From the NCBI GenBank assembly GCA_023402275.1, contig JAEXCH010000018.1:1-57828 (forward strand): a DNA stretch of 57,828 bases, given 5' to 3'. Made by a program: the position numbers and the translations under genes. This document shows, in pieces, positions 16,416-25,382 of the stretch (its first letter is position 1; every line of letters begins with the position of its first letter). The notes beneath the pieces are model-generated. The model searched no databases. It was not told the origin of the DNA and saw only the letters and a program-made list of their open reading frames with translations. The stretch is from Methanobacteriota archaeon (GTDB lineage: Archaea; Thermoplasmatota; Thermoplasmata; Methanomassiliicoccales; Methanomethylophilaceae).

Positions 16416-18160
16416 GATCCCTCAAGGAACTCTTCGCCCTTACGGATAAGGGTGCTTCGGACCTCAAGAAGGCAACGGCAGCTTCTGCGGTCGCCAATAT
16501 ATCCCTGATGCTTCCGATATGGCTCATGATCCTGGTGGTCATAGAACTAACGAATCCCATATTCGGTAATCCGACGAACGAGATGAATGTTTATCTCTAT
16601 ACAAGTGCAGCCCTTCTTCTGCTTGGTCTGATATATGTGGCACACCACATCCAATACAATGAGTGTTATGTGTCCGCATATGAGGAAAGCGCCAACAGAA
16701 GGATAACATTGGCAGAATCCCTCCGGAAACTGCCGTTATCCTTCTTTGGAAAGAGGGACCTGGCAGATCTTACGTCAACTCTCATGGGGGACGCAACCGC
16801 ACTGGAGACGACATTCTCCCACACCGTACCTCAGTTGTTGGGATCTATACTGTCACTGGTTATCATCGGGATATTCATGTTCGTATTCGATTGGAAGATG
16901 GCAATAGCTTTGCTTGCCGCCCTTCCGATATCCATGCTGTTGTTGTTCGGTACCAAGAGGATACAGGACAATCTCAGCAGGAAGAGCATCAAGGCAACTG
17001 TGAACTCATCCGATACGATACAGGAGTGTCTGGAAGGGATAAAGGTCGTCAAAGGATACAACATGGACAACAAGATGCTCAACGATCTCGATGACAGGTT
17101 CGACAAGGTCTACAAGGCACAGATCAAAGGAGAGTTGGTGACCGGGATATTCGTTTCGGCAAGCCAGCTTGTTCTGAGGATCGGGATAGCGTTGGTCGTG
17201 ATAGTCGGAACATATCTGCTGTCCAACGGACAGATCGATATAATCAAACTGATACTTTTCCTTCTTGTCGCATCAAGATTGTATGACCCGCTGTCAACTG
17301 CTATGATGCACATTGCGGAGATATTCAATGCAGGGGTCAGGATAGAGAGGATGAAGGAGATCAACGAATATCCTGTTCAGGGAGGATCATCAGAATATGA
17401 ACCCAAAGGCTATGATATCGTATTCGACGATGTTGCATTCTCATACAATGACAATGAGGTGTTGCATGGCGTATCATTCACTGCAAAACAGGGCGAGGTC
17501 ACTGCGTTGGTGGGACCAAGCGGAAGCGGTAAGAGCACAATAACGAAACTTGCGGCAAGATTCTGGGATGTCAACAGAGGATCCATCAAGATAGGAGGGA
17601 CCGACGTGAACTCAGTTGAACCGGAAGCGCTGCTTCAGAGCTATGCGATCGTGTTCCAGGATGTTGTCCTGTTCAATGACACGGTGATGAACAACATCCG
17701 TATAGGAAAGAAGGATGCCACGGATGAAGAGGTAATGAAAGCAGCGAAGAACGCTCAATGCGAGGATTTCATCAATAAGCTGTCCAATGGATACAACACG
17801 GTCATCGGCGAGAACGGATACACACTGTCCGGAGGGGAAAGGCAGAGGATATCCATCGCAAGAGCTTTGTTGAAGGATGCACCGGTCATACTGTTGGACG
17901 AGGCCACCGCATCATTGGATGCCGGTAACGAGACCAAGATCCAAGAGGCAATATCAAATCTAATCCGTAACAAGACTGTCGTGGTAGTAGCCCATAGACT
18001 CCGTACTATCGTTGGAGCAGATAAGATCGTAGTACTTCAGGACGGGAACATCGTTGAAGAAGGGACACATGAGGAAATGGTCAAAGAGGACGGCCTTTAC
18101 AAGAGGATGATATCCGTTCAGAAACAAAGTGCGGAGTGGGCAGTTAAGACAGGAGAATGA
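16412..18160 (+). CDS. ABC half-transporter (permease plus ATPase), Ybt/Irt-like subunit 2
   Basis: 582 aa from ATG 16412, inside the ATGA overlap with subunit 1. Six membrane helices, then Walker A GPSGSGKST, signature LSGGERQR and Walker B VILLDEATASLDAGNE. Both ATP sites of the heterodimer look complete. With the divergent ECF importer it forms one locus under shared operators; the substrate is likely an imported metal chelate or other small nutrient, which is an inference from the subfamily and the operators. A T-rich run at 18177 ends the operon. Confidence 0.85.
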   Translation: MRSLKELFALTDKGASDLKKATAASAVANISLMLPIWLMILVVIELTNPIFGNPTNEMNVYLYTSAALLLLGLIYVAHHIQYNECYVSAYEESANRRITLAESLRKLPLSFFGKRDLADLTSTLMGDATALETTFSHTVPQLLGSILSLVIIGIFMFVFDWKMAIALLAALPISMLLLFGTKRIQDNLSRKSIKATVNSSDTIQECLEGIKVVKGYNMDNKMLNDLDDRFDKVYKAQIKGELVTGIFVSASQLVLRIGIALVVIVGTYLLSNGQIDIIKLILFLLVASRLYDPLSTAMMHIAEIFNAGVRIERMKEINEYPVQGGSSEYEPKGYDIVFDDVAFSYNDNEVLHGVSFTAKQGEVTALVGPSGSGKSTITKLAARFWDVNRGSIKIGGTDVNSVEPEALLQSYAIVFQDVVLFNDTVMNNIRIGKKDATDEEVMKAAKNAQCEDFINKLSNGYNTVIGENGYTLSGGERQRISIARALLKDAPVILLDEATASLDAGNETKIQEAISNLIRNKTVVVVAHRLRTIVGADKIVVLQDGNIVEEGTHEEMVKEDGLYKRMISVQKQSAEWAVKTGE

Positions 18161-18176
18161 TCAGAACCAACCAAAC

Positions 18177-18194
18177 CTTTTATTTTTTCTTTAT
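18177..18194 (+). terminator. T-rich terminator after the ABC pair
   Basis: CTTTTATTTTTTCTTTAT lies 17 bases after the stop codon without a convincing hairpin. Such uridine runs terminate archaeal RNA polymerase. Confidence 0.5.
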
Positions 18195-18316
18195 CTAAAA
18201 AATAGCTCAAATCCACTGAAAAACGCAATTTTTATACAAAAAATAGGGATAAATATATATGCTTACTATGTAAATCTACATATCCAGCCTCAGGGATGGG
18301 GCAGGAAAGTGCAATT

Positions 18317-18529
18317 ATGGATGGAAAAGGAATACTAAATGCGATTCTTGCATTGATATTATACATTGTCTTTGCAATAGTCTATTTCCTGATACTGTCG
18401 GTCATAATCTATTTCGGAGCAGGACTGATAGGTGTAGGGGATGTAAGCGCGAACTCCCTGGCCATAGCTGCTGCAATACTTACTGCAGGTACTATAATAG
18501 CCGGTGGAAGGATATCGGACTCATTCTGA
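18317..18529 (+). CDS. Small membrane protein of unknown function
   Basis: 70 aa from ATG 18317; an in-frame ATG at 18296 would add seven residues. Two hydrophobic helices (ILNAILALILYIVFAIVYFL and SLAIAAAILTAGTIIAGG) flank a short glycine-rich loop. An AATATATATG TATA-like box lies near 18251. No relatives recognised; no operon partner. Confidence 0.55.
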   Translation: MDGKGILNAILALILYIVFAIVYFLILSVIIYFGAGLIGVGDVSANSLAIAAAILTAGTIIAGGRISDSF

Positions 18530-18587
18530 TCGATCGTCCTTCAAAAGCGTCAAAACCATTTTAACTTCTCAATTTTATTTTTCTTCA

Positions 18588-18737
18588 ATGTCACCTGAAT
18601 GTCCAGAGGACTGTCCCTGTCCGGATAGGAACTGCCCCCGCCATGGAAAATGTGATCTCTGTGTCCCGTTCCATAGGGATGAGCGAAAAAACCTTCCAAA
18701 ATGCTTAAGGCACATAGTAACCAAACGACAAAATTGA
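18588..18737 (+). CDS. Small cysteine-rich protein (49 aa), probable metal-binding
   Basis: The protein begins MSPECPEDCPCPDRNCPRHG and continues KCDLCVPFHRDE...PKCLRH. This C-P-C/C-x-x-HGKC-x2-C-x3-H pattern with a late CL is a short domain found in many anaerobic archaea and Clostridia and is probably zinc- or iron-binding. Function unknown. Start chosen at ATG 18588 because the upstream extension lacks the pattern. The aconitase-X gene follows after 27 bases. Confidence 0.65.
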   Translation: MSPECPEDCPCPDRNCPRHGKCDLCVPFHRDERKNLPKCLRHIVTKRQN

Positions 18738-18764
18738 TTAATTCCTGATAGACTATGTCGGAGC

Positions 18765-19940
18765 ATGTATCTTACCAAGGAAGAAGAGAATATTTTAGCC
18801 GGAGAAGAAGGCGAAAGCAGCCAAAAGGCAATGGAACTCTTGGTCGCATTGGGTAAGATATACGGCGCAGAGGATCTCATCGATATAACATCCGCACACC
18901 TTTCAGGGGCATCATACAAGACCATCGGCGATGGAGGTCTGAAGTATCTCGAGGATATGGTGAAAGGCGGAGCATTCGTCACGGTCCCGTCGACCCTGAA
19001 CCCAGTTGGTATGGACAGGGAGAGATGGAAGGAGATGCACATCCCTTTGGATTTCGCTGAGAAACAACTGAAGATAATAGAGCTGTATGGAAATATGGGC
19101 GTGAAGACCACCTGTTCGTGCACACCGTATCTCGGTGACAATGTCCCATCTTTGGGGGATCACGTAGCGTGGGCGGAATCCTCCGCTTTGTCCTTTGTCA
19201 ATTCGTACATCGGTGCTAGGACCAACAGGGAAGGCGGACCCGGAGCTCTTGCCGCCGCAATACTAGGAAAGACAGCGAACTACGGTCTGCATCTGGATGA
19301 GAACAGAAGACCCACTGTCGTAATAGATGCTGATATCGATGGAACGATATTCAGCTATTCCATGCTGGGTCAAGCCGTGGGGATGGCCATCGGCGGAGGG
19401 ATACCTTATTTCAGAGGCATAGATCCAACCGTCGATGATGCGAAGACAATGTCGGCAGCAATGGCAGCATCAGGTTCCGTTGCATTGTATCACGTCGAGG
19501 GAGTAACTCCAGAAGCAGGGAACTTCGATGTAAGCGGGTTGGATGTCATAAGCATAGGTGATAAAGAGATAAAAGCGGCCTATGACAAACTGAACAAGGT
19601 GGATGATGTTCAATTGATCGCTTTGGGATGCCCTCATCTCAGCCCAAAGGAGATGAAGGATATCGCAGCATTCCTGAAAGGCAAGAAGAAAAGGAACAAG
19701 GATGTGGAGATATGGTTCTGCACTTCATCGAAGGTAAGGGATGAATGTAAGGATGAAGTTACCATAATGGAGGAGTTCGGACCTGTACTGGCAGATACAT
19801 GTATGGTGGTCGCTCCGATAGAGGGGACATTCAAACGAACAGGTACCAACTCTGCAAAGGCAGGGAATTATCTTCCCACATTGTGTTCTCAGGATGTCAT
19901 GTGCAGGGACATCTCCAAACTCATGGAGGTGGTGTTCTGA
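18765..19940 (+). CDS. Phosphomevalonate dehydratase large subunit (aconitase X family)
   Basis: 391 aa. In the archaeal mevalonate pathway this Fe-S enzyme removes water from mevalonate 5-phosphate to give trans-anhydromevalonate phosphate, the route to isopentenyl phosphate and the isoprenoid lipids. Cysteines expected for the cluster and active site lie in KTTCSCTPYLG (near 117), IWFCTSSK and TLCSQD. The glycine-rich NREGGPGALAAAILG loop is also typical. The small subunit starts within its stop codon, as expected for a two-subunit enzyme. Confidence 0.88.
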   Translation: MYLTKEEENILAGEEGESSQKAMELLVALGKIYGAEDLIDITSAHLSGASYKTIGDGGLKYLEDMVKGGAFVTVPSTLNPVGMDRERWKEMHIPLDFAEKQLKIIELYGNMGVKTTCSCTPYLGDNVPSLGDHVAWAESSALSFVNSYIGARTNREGGPGALAAAILGKTANYGLHLDENRRPTVVIDADIDGTIFSYSMLGQAVGMAIGGGIPYFRGIDPTVDDAKTMSAAMAASGSVALYHVEGVTPEAGNFDVSGLDVISIGDKEIKAAYDKLNKVDDVQLIALGCPHLSPKEMKDIAAFLKGKKKRNKDVEIWFCTSSKVRDECKDEVTIMEEFGPVLADTCMVVAPIEGTFKRTGTNSAKAGNYLPTLCSQDVMCRDISKLMEVVF

Positions 19941-20710
19941 TGATAAAAGGGAGAGCGATATCCTCAGGCAAGGTCGAAGGAAAGGTCCTGAAACTCGATG
20001 ACGCATTCAGTTTCCTGGGAGGCGTAAATGCTTCGACCGGAGAATTGAAAGTAAGGGAGGGCAACATCGCCGGAAAGGTATTCGTTTTCCCGAGAGGTAA
20101 AGGAAGCACTGTCGGATCCTTTGTGATGTATGATCTGATGGTCCATGGCAAGGCCCCTGCTGCCGTAATCAATGAATCAGCGGAGACCATCGTAACCACA
20201 GGTGCGGTCATCTCATCAATACCAATGGTCGATCAGATCAATGTGGACATATTCAATGAAGGTGATGAGGTCATCGTCGATGGGGATGAGGGAACTGTCG
20301 AGATCAAAGGTACGAAATTGATAAGGGTGGTATCATCCGCGATATACGATAAAGGTAAGGTTCTAATGCTTCAAAGGCCAGATACGGCAAGGTCGTTCCC
20401 TGGAGCAAGGTCCTTGGTAGCAGGTAAGATGGAAGGAGAAGAATCTCCGGAAGAAGCTGCCAAAAGAGAGATAATGGAAGAGACCCAGATATCTGTTCCC
20501 GATCCCGATGCATCACTCCCTCCAGTATATGTTCGTGAGGGGGATGTGATATGGGAAGTGTATCCGTTCCTCTTCAAGGTCAAGGATCCAAAACCGATTC
20601 TCAATAAAGAGAATGTAAGTTTTGAATGGGTCGATCCCGTCGAAATAAAGAAGGATAGTTCGATTGTGCCTCTGACACACGAGGTCGTAAATAAGATGTT
20701 ATTGAAATGA
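19940..20710 (+). CDS. Phosphomevalonate dehydratase small subunit fused to a Nudix hydrolase domain
   Basis: 256 aa. Residues 1-132 are the DUF126 small subunit (MIKGRAISSGKVEGKVL, FPRGKGSTVGSFVMYDL around 50-66, then APAAVINE). Residues 133-256 are a complete Nudix domain whose box GX5EX7REUXEEXGU lies at 162-184 (G162, E168, R176-E177, E180-E181), with Gln in place of the last Gly. The usual small subunit is about 130 aa and ends where the Nudix part starts. There is no stop or frame change between them. The Nudix substrate is unknown; a pyrophosphate in isoprenoid metabolism is one possibility. Confidence 0.85.
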   Translation: MIKGRAISSGKVEGKVLKLDDAFSFLGGVNASTGELKVREGNIAGKVFVFPRGKGSTVGSFVMYDLMVHGKAPAAVINESAETIVTTGAVISSIPMVDQINVDIFNEGDEVIVDGDEGTVEIKGTKLIRVVSSAIYDKGKVLMLQRPDTARSFPGARSLVAGKMEGEESPEEAAKREIMEETQISVPDPDASLPPVYVREGDVIWEVYPFLFKVKDPKPILNKENVSFEWVDPVEIKKDSSIVPLTHEVVNKMLLK

Positions 20711-20859
20711 TCAACAATTAAAGAATCTTTATTGAAACTTTCAACACCATAGTGTGAATTACGTAATGCTGAATAATATGCCCATAATATTTTATATGGC
20801 ACAATTTGGTGTGATTTCGTCCAAAAATATGGATGATGTGGCATCAGGAGTTAAGGACA

Positions 20860-21447
20860 ATGAAGGAATCATATCTCAAGGTAGCTTTGGCAGTGTGTAT
20901 AGTTGCCATTCTTGTTCTTGTAGGTGTCAATTATGTGGATCTCGATAAAAAGGATAACAACAGATATCCTGTAAATGAGGGACTAACATCAGTGTTCGAT
21001 TTCGAGGCGGATGCTCCTGAGGTCGGTACCTCTGCAAAAGGAACGTTCTTTGTCATGCAAAACAAAGACTCCTTGAAAATAAAGATCGTAGCCGAAATAG
21101 AGGTTGGTGAAACGGATATCGGCGGAGTAGAGTTCGGTACTCGCTATGAAGGACTTGATCTTGTGAGTGTTCTTTGCAGTTACAGAGATGAGATGTCAAA
21201 TGAATATATCACTACATATGGGGGGTCCAGAGGAAATTTTGTGGAGATAGCACGTTCAACGCCTTACTCCATGGGCATAGCCAGCGGCGGAGGATCGGGA
21301 TGGGTCATAATAGAATTCAAATTGAACGGATCGGCCGATCTGAGTGGCATGGATACGTTGGACTTCTTCGTTGTGGTAGGCGGCAGTAAGAATGTAATGG
21401 GGTTGGATGTGGACAGGATCTACATACCTATTGCGCATGACCTTTGA
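20860..21447 (+). CDS. Membrane-anchored extracytoplasmic protein, unknown function
   Basis: 195 aa from ATG 20860, chosen for the CAGGAG upstream and because it opens directly with an anchor: MKESYLKV then a hydrophobic segment AVCIVAILVLVGVNYV. The rest (30-195) is polar and beta-rich with glycine turns (GGVEFGTRYEGLDLVSVL, ASGGGSGWVIIEF), loosely like cohesin-type or surface-adhesion sandwiches. No cysteine lipobox. Likely displayed outside the cell. Converges on ileS. Confidence 0.55.
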   Translation: MKESYLKVALAVCIVAILVLVGVNYVDLDKKDNNRYPVNEGLTSVFDFEADAPEVGTSAKGTFFVMQNKDSLKIKIVAEIEVGETDIGGVEFGTRYEGLDLVSVLCSYRDEMSNEYITTYGGSRGNFVEIARSTPYSMGIASGGGSGWVIIEFKLNGSADLSGMDTLDFFVVVGGSKNVMGLDVDRIYIPIAHDL

Positions 21448-21470
21448 TCGATCCATAAGAATAAGGAAAA

Positions 21471-21486
21471 AGGGGACGAACCCCCT
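21471..21486. terminator. Short hairpin between convergent genes
   Basis: AGGGG/CCCCT stem with a 6-base loop, followed by GTTTATT, in the 41-base gap between the surface protein and ileS stops. Could serve either strand. Confidence 0.4.
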
Positions 21487-21488
21487 GT

Positions 21489-24431
21489 TTATTGCTCTGC
21501 GGAGCTTATTCCGATGACGATGTCCTTTCCCATGACATCCCATGTCTTGATCTCATCGCCGCCAGGGCTGTCTGTGAACACAAGCTTCTTTGCTCTGACC
21601 TCGGTGGAGATGTGGTCCACCCATGTGCCGAAGAGATCCACGAGATAAGGTTCGGCATTTACGTCGCAGTTGATGTATTGCTCAACATTGAGTTTCATGT
21701 CCTTTCTCATCTGCTGTATCCTTCTGATGAGTTCTCTGGCATATCCTTCTGCTTCGATCTCGGGTGTGACATCGAAATCGATGAATATCTGTCCGCCGTC
21801 GAAATCCACACCCTCAAGTCCTGCAGGGGCTTCGGTCGCATATTCGATCTTCTTTATGTTCCCTTGCTGTGCCAGGACATCCTCGAAAGTGGATATCGAG
21901 AGGTTCACGTCCCCCTCCCCTTTTATGAAGATCTGCTTCAAAGGCCACCTGAGCTTGCTGCTCATCTTGGCCCTTTCTGCCGCTACGACCTCTATGACAT
22001 TCTGTATCAGGTACATACTGCGCTCGAGATCATCATTCATAAGTGATTCGTCGTATTCCACCCAATCCTCCATGTGTACTGAGAGCTTTGTCCCTCCCAT
22101 GTGCTGGTACACCTCCTCTGAGATGTGGGGTGTCAATGGAGCGAGCAGTAGAGCAGTGTTCATTATGGAATAATGAAGAACGAAGTATGATGCGATCTTA
22201 TCGTCCATTGAGTCGCTCTCCTCGCTCCAGCTCCTATCCCTCACAAGACGGACATACCAGCGCGAGAGGTCCTCCATTATGTAATCCTCCAATGCCCTTG
22301 CGACCTTGTGGAGTTCTCTGGATTCCAATCCTTGTGTCACTGCTTTCTTGACCTTCTCGGTCCTCGATAACATCCATCTATCTTCATCCCTGAGGTTCTT
22401 ACGGACGCTGTCCAGAGAGTGCTTGGACGGATCGTAGTCGTCTATGTTCATGTATGTGGAGGCGAAGTTGACGACATTCCAGTAAGTGTTCAGTATCTTC
22501 CTAGCATTCTTTGGACCATCCTTTTGGAATGCCGTATCCTCCCATGGGGCATTCGCTTTGATCAAGTACAGTCTCAGAGCATCTGCCCCTAGTTCGTTTA
22601 TGATCTCCATGGGCTCTATTATGTTACCTTTGGATTTGGACATCTTCTGTCCTTTGGGGTCAAGGACCCATCCATGCATCATCACTTCATCGTAAGGTGA
22701 ACGGTCAAATGATACAACTCCGGATGCAAGTTGGGTGTAGAACCACCCTCTTGTTTGGTCATGTGCCTCTATTATGAATCTTCCAGGCCACCATCTGTCG
22801 AACTCATCCTTCTTTGCAGGATATCCGAGCTGAGCCCATGCCGCTACCCCGGAATCGAACCAGACGTCAAGGACATCCTTTACTCTGTTCATAGTGCGTC
22901 CGCACTTCGGACATTTGAATGTGACCTCATCTATCCAAGGTCTGTGGGTGTCCATTCCGTCAGTGTATCCTTCTCCTTTGTGAAGTTCCTTATATTGACC
23001 GACGACATGCGTCTCTCCGCATTCGCACTCCCATACGGGCATGGGTATCCCCCAATATCTCTGACGGGATACGCACCATTCCCTGGCACCTTCGACCCAG
23101 TTCCTCTCTCTGGATTCTCCTGCCCATTCAGGTACCCATTTCACCCTGTCGATCTCATCCAGCATCGTTTCCTTTATGCTTGGGACGTCTATGAACCACT
23201 GGCGTGTGTTCCTGTAGATTATAGGGGTCTTGCATCTCCAGCAGTGACCGTATCTGTGCTTGACCTTGTCTGAATTGAAAAGTATGCCCTTCTCGTCGAG
23301 ATATTTTATTATATCGTCATTGGAGGCCCTTACCTTCTTGTTCTCCATCAGAGGGAATTCCTCGGTGAATCTTCCGGCCTCTCCTACGGGTGAGAATGGT
23401 TCTATCCCATATTTCTTTCCCGTCTCATAATCATCCGGACCGAAACCGGGGGCTGTATGTACAAGACCTGTATTGTCCTTCTCAACGTAATCCGCATTCA
23501 GGACCCTGAATGTCCAGTCGCTTCTTTTCAGATATTGGGGATCTATGTCAAAGGGGGGTATGTACTCTATGCCCTCGAGCTCCTTTCCACTCAGTCTGTC
23601 TATGACATCGAATTTGTCATAGCCTCCCTTCTTTGCCACATACTCTGCCTGAGAGAGCATGCATATGACTATCTCCTCTCCTTTGTCTCCCGATAGTCTC
23701 ACTTTAGCGTATTCGAAATCAGGGTGGGCCGCGACCGCCATGTTCGAAGGAAGGGTCCAAGGGGTTGTTGTCCATATCACCAGTGAGATATCGTTGTTCT
23801 CAACGAGCGGGAACCTAACCATCACGGAAGGATCGTTCTCGTCCCAATACTCTATCTCTGCCTCCGCAAGTGCGGTCTCACATCTCGGACACCACGTGAC
23901 AACCTTGCTGGATGGCCCAAGTAGGCCCTTATCATAAGCACATTTGACGGTCCACCACGCGGATTCTATGAAATCCAGTTTCAATGTCTGATAGGGGTCG
24001 TCCCAATCCATCCATACTCCGAGCTGTTTGAACTGATCCGTCATGCTCTCCCTGAGATCATTTGCGAATTTCTTGCAGGTATCAACGAACTTGTCGATAC
24101 CTATCTCCTCGATCTCCTTCTTTGAGTGTACACCGATCTTCTTCTCCACCTGGACCTCTATCGGAAGCCCGTGCATATCGAAACCGGGCTGGTCTCGGAC
24201 ATTGTAACCGTTCATCCTGAGGTATCTTATCATGATATCCTTCAGGGCCTTGTTCATCGCTGTCCCAAGATGAATGGATCCCGTGGTGTACGGAGGACCG
24301 TCAAGGAAGTAGAACTTCTCCCCTTCCGATCTCAGTTCCTTTGTCTTCTCATAAGCATTGCTGGATCCCCAGAAGTCCTGGATCTCCCTCTCTATAACTG
24401 GCGCATCATAATTCGCGCGGACCTGCTTTAT
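21489..24431 (-). CDS. ileS: Isoleucyl-tRNA synthetase
   Basis: 980 aa, class I synthetase that charges tRNA-Ile. HIGH-type motif at PPYTTGSIHLGTAM, editing domain in the middle (VIWTTTPWTLPSNMAVA), KMSKS at GQKMSKSKGNII (about 595), and an anticodon-binding region after 690. It belongs to the archaeal/eukaryal-like type, which lacks the bacterial C-terminal zinc finger. Start set at 24431, preceded by AGAGGAT; the longer frame upstream adds 17 residues without support. Confidence 0.95.
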   Translation of the reverse strand: MKQVRANYDAPVIEREIQDFWGSSNAYEKTKELRSEGEKFYFLDGPPYTTGSIHLGTAMNKALKDIMIRYLRMNGYNVRDQPGFDMHGLPIEVQVEKKIGVHSKKEIEEIGIDKFVDTCKKFANDLRESMTDQFKQLGVWMDWDDPYQTLKLDFIESAWWTVKCAYDKGLLGPSSKVVTWCPRCETALAEAEIEYWDENDPSVMVRFPLVENNDISLVIWTTTPWTLPSNMAVAAHPDFEYAKVRLSGDKGEEIVICMLSQAEYVAKKGGYDKFDVIDRLSGKELEGIEYIPPFDIDPQYLKRSDWTFRVLNADYVEKDNTGLVHTAPGFGPDDYETGKKYGIEPFSPVGEAGRFTEEFPLMENKKVRASNDDIIKYLDEKGILFNSDKVKHRYGHCWRCKTPIIYRNTRQWFIDVPSIKETMLDEIDRVKWVPEWAGESRERNWVEGAREWCVSRQRYWGIPMPVWECECGETHVVGQYKELHKGEGYTDGMDTHRPWIDEVTFKCPKCGRTMNRVKDVLDVWFDSGVAAWAQLGYPAKKDEFDRWWPGRFIIEAHDQTRGWFYTQLASGVVSFDRSPYDEVMMHGWVLDPKGQKMSKSKGNIIEPMEIINELGADALRLYLIKANAPWEDTAFQKDGPKNARKILNTYWNVVNFASTYMNIDDYDPSKHSLDSVRKNLRDEDRWMLSRTEKVKKAVTQGLESRELHKVARALEDYIMEDLSRWYVRLVRDRSWSEESDSMDDKIASYFVLHYSIMNTALLLAPLTPHISEEVYQHMGGTKLSVHMEDWVEYDESLMNDDLERSMYLIQNVIEVVAAERAKMSSKLRWPLKQIFIKGEGDVNLSISTFEDVLAQQGNIKKIEYATEAPAGLEGVDFDGGQIFIDFDVTPEIEAEGYARELIRRIQQMRKDMKLNVEQYINCDVNAEPYLVDLFGTWVDHISTEVRAKKLVFTDSPGGDEIKTWDVMGKDIVIGISSAEQ

Positions 24432-24601
24432 CATCGCTAATCCTCTTGAGCCCGGTATATCTTGCCAGACCGTATCAGGCAATTGACGTTCTGATTAAAT
24501 ACTTAATGCTGTAGAACGCGTTCGAATATATCTTCCAAGTTTCACGTTATTGGAATAACTACTTATTATCGTATAAGCTACCTATATATTTGAGGAAGAT
24601 T

Positions 24602-24682
24602 GCAATATATTGCGAGTCGGCAGCTATTGTTAAATAAGGATACATGTTATTGATTAGTTAAAGATAACACAATGTTGTCTTT
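24602..24682 (+). promoter_or_regulatory. Leader of the NYN gene: palindrome and hairpin
   Basis: The 329-base gap between ileS and the NYN gene holds no reading frame. It has a TATA-like CCTATATATTT at about 24580-24590, a perfect 12-bp palindrome GCAATATATTGC at 24602-24613 near the expected transcription start, and a 10-bp stem-loop (AAAGATAACA/TGTTGTCTTT, one G-T pair, 3-base loop) at 24660-24682. Another palindrome GAACGCGTTC lies at 24514-24523, near the ileS promoter. A long leader before the ribosome site (AGGGGGG) is suggested. Confidence 0.45.
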
Positions 24683-24760
24683 GACCTGTCTGTCTCTGAT
24701 GATTCAGATAGGGAAAAGATAGGCTGTCACAAGCGATAAAAACCAGGGGGGCGTGTTGCA

Positions 24761-25381
24761 ATGACATTAGTGAGCAACAACAAGAATGACAAAGTGATGA
24801 TGTTCATCGACGTACAGAACATCATGAAAAGCGTCGAAACAGCGGAAGCAGGAAAGTTCAGGTTGGACCTTTTTGCGCTGGCTAGACAGCTTACGGGAGC
24901 AAGGGACCTTGTGGCAGCCTATGTTTTCGATACCCGTATGCCTTATGGGATGGATGACGGATCAAAAAGATTCCACGACCGTCTGAGCTATCTGGGATTC
25001 AGGGTCATCGCCAGGGAATCCTTCGATCAATCCAAACACATTCAGAAAGAGGTGGATGTGGCCATGGCTTGCGAAATGGTCGTACACGCATTGAGGGACC
25101 ATTACGATGTTGCGTTGGTAGTGAGCGGTGACGCTGATTTCATTCCTGCGATACAGCATGTACAGGCAGCAGGTAAGAGGGTCGAGGTCGCAGCATTCAA
25201 TAAATCAGTATCCCATGAATTGAAGAGGGTAGGGGACAGATTCTACGAATTGGAGAAGATGCCCCTGATGTCGATGTTCAATCATCAGAATGAGCCTCAT
25301 GAGGAATTCCCAGATGGTATGACCGAGACAGAAGAGGATATGGATGTTCCGAATACATTGACGGTTGAGGAGGTGAAGTGA
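24761..25381 (+). CDS. NYN-domain (PIN-like) nuclease, LabA/Limkain type
   Basis: 206 aa. The NYN fold is a PIN-like RNase domain. The first acid is in MMFIDVQNIMKS (near 17), the central part is KEVDVAMACEMVVHAL, and the last strand is VALVVSGDADFIPAIQHVQAAGKRVEVAAF with the GDxDF catalytic aspartates. The C-terminal 35 residues are acidic and unstructured. It is followed after one base by the coiled-coil gene, so the two form an operon and probably a complex. Predicted role is RNA cleavage in the cytosol; the target is unknown. Confidence 0.8.
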   Translation: MTLVSNNKNDKVMMFIDVQNIMKSVETAEAGKFRLDLFALARQLTGARDLVAAYVFDTRMPYGMDDGSKRFHDRLSYLGFRVIARESFDQSKHIQKEVDVAMACEMVVHALRDHYDVALVVSGDADFIPAIQHVQAAGKRVEVAAFNKSVSHELKRVGDRFYELEKMPLMSMFNHQNEPHEEFPDGMTETEEDMDVPNTLTVEEVK

Positions 25382-25382
25382 A

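Noticed and set aside
24514..24523. GAACGCGTTC palindrome as an operator of ileS
   Set aside because: Only 10 bp and single copy; not enough to assign a regulatory role.
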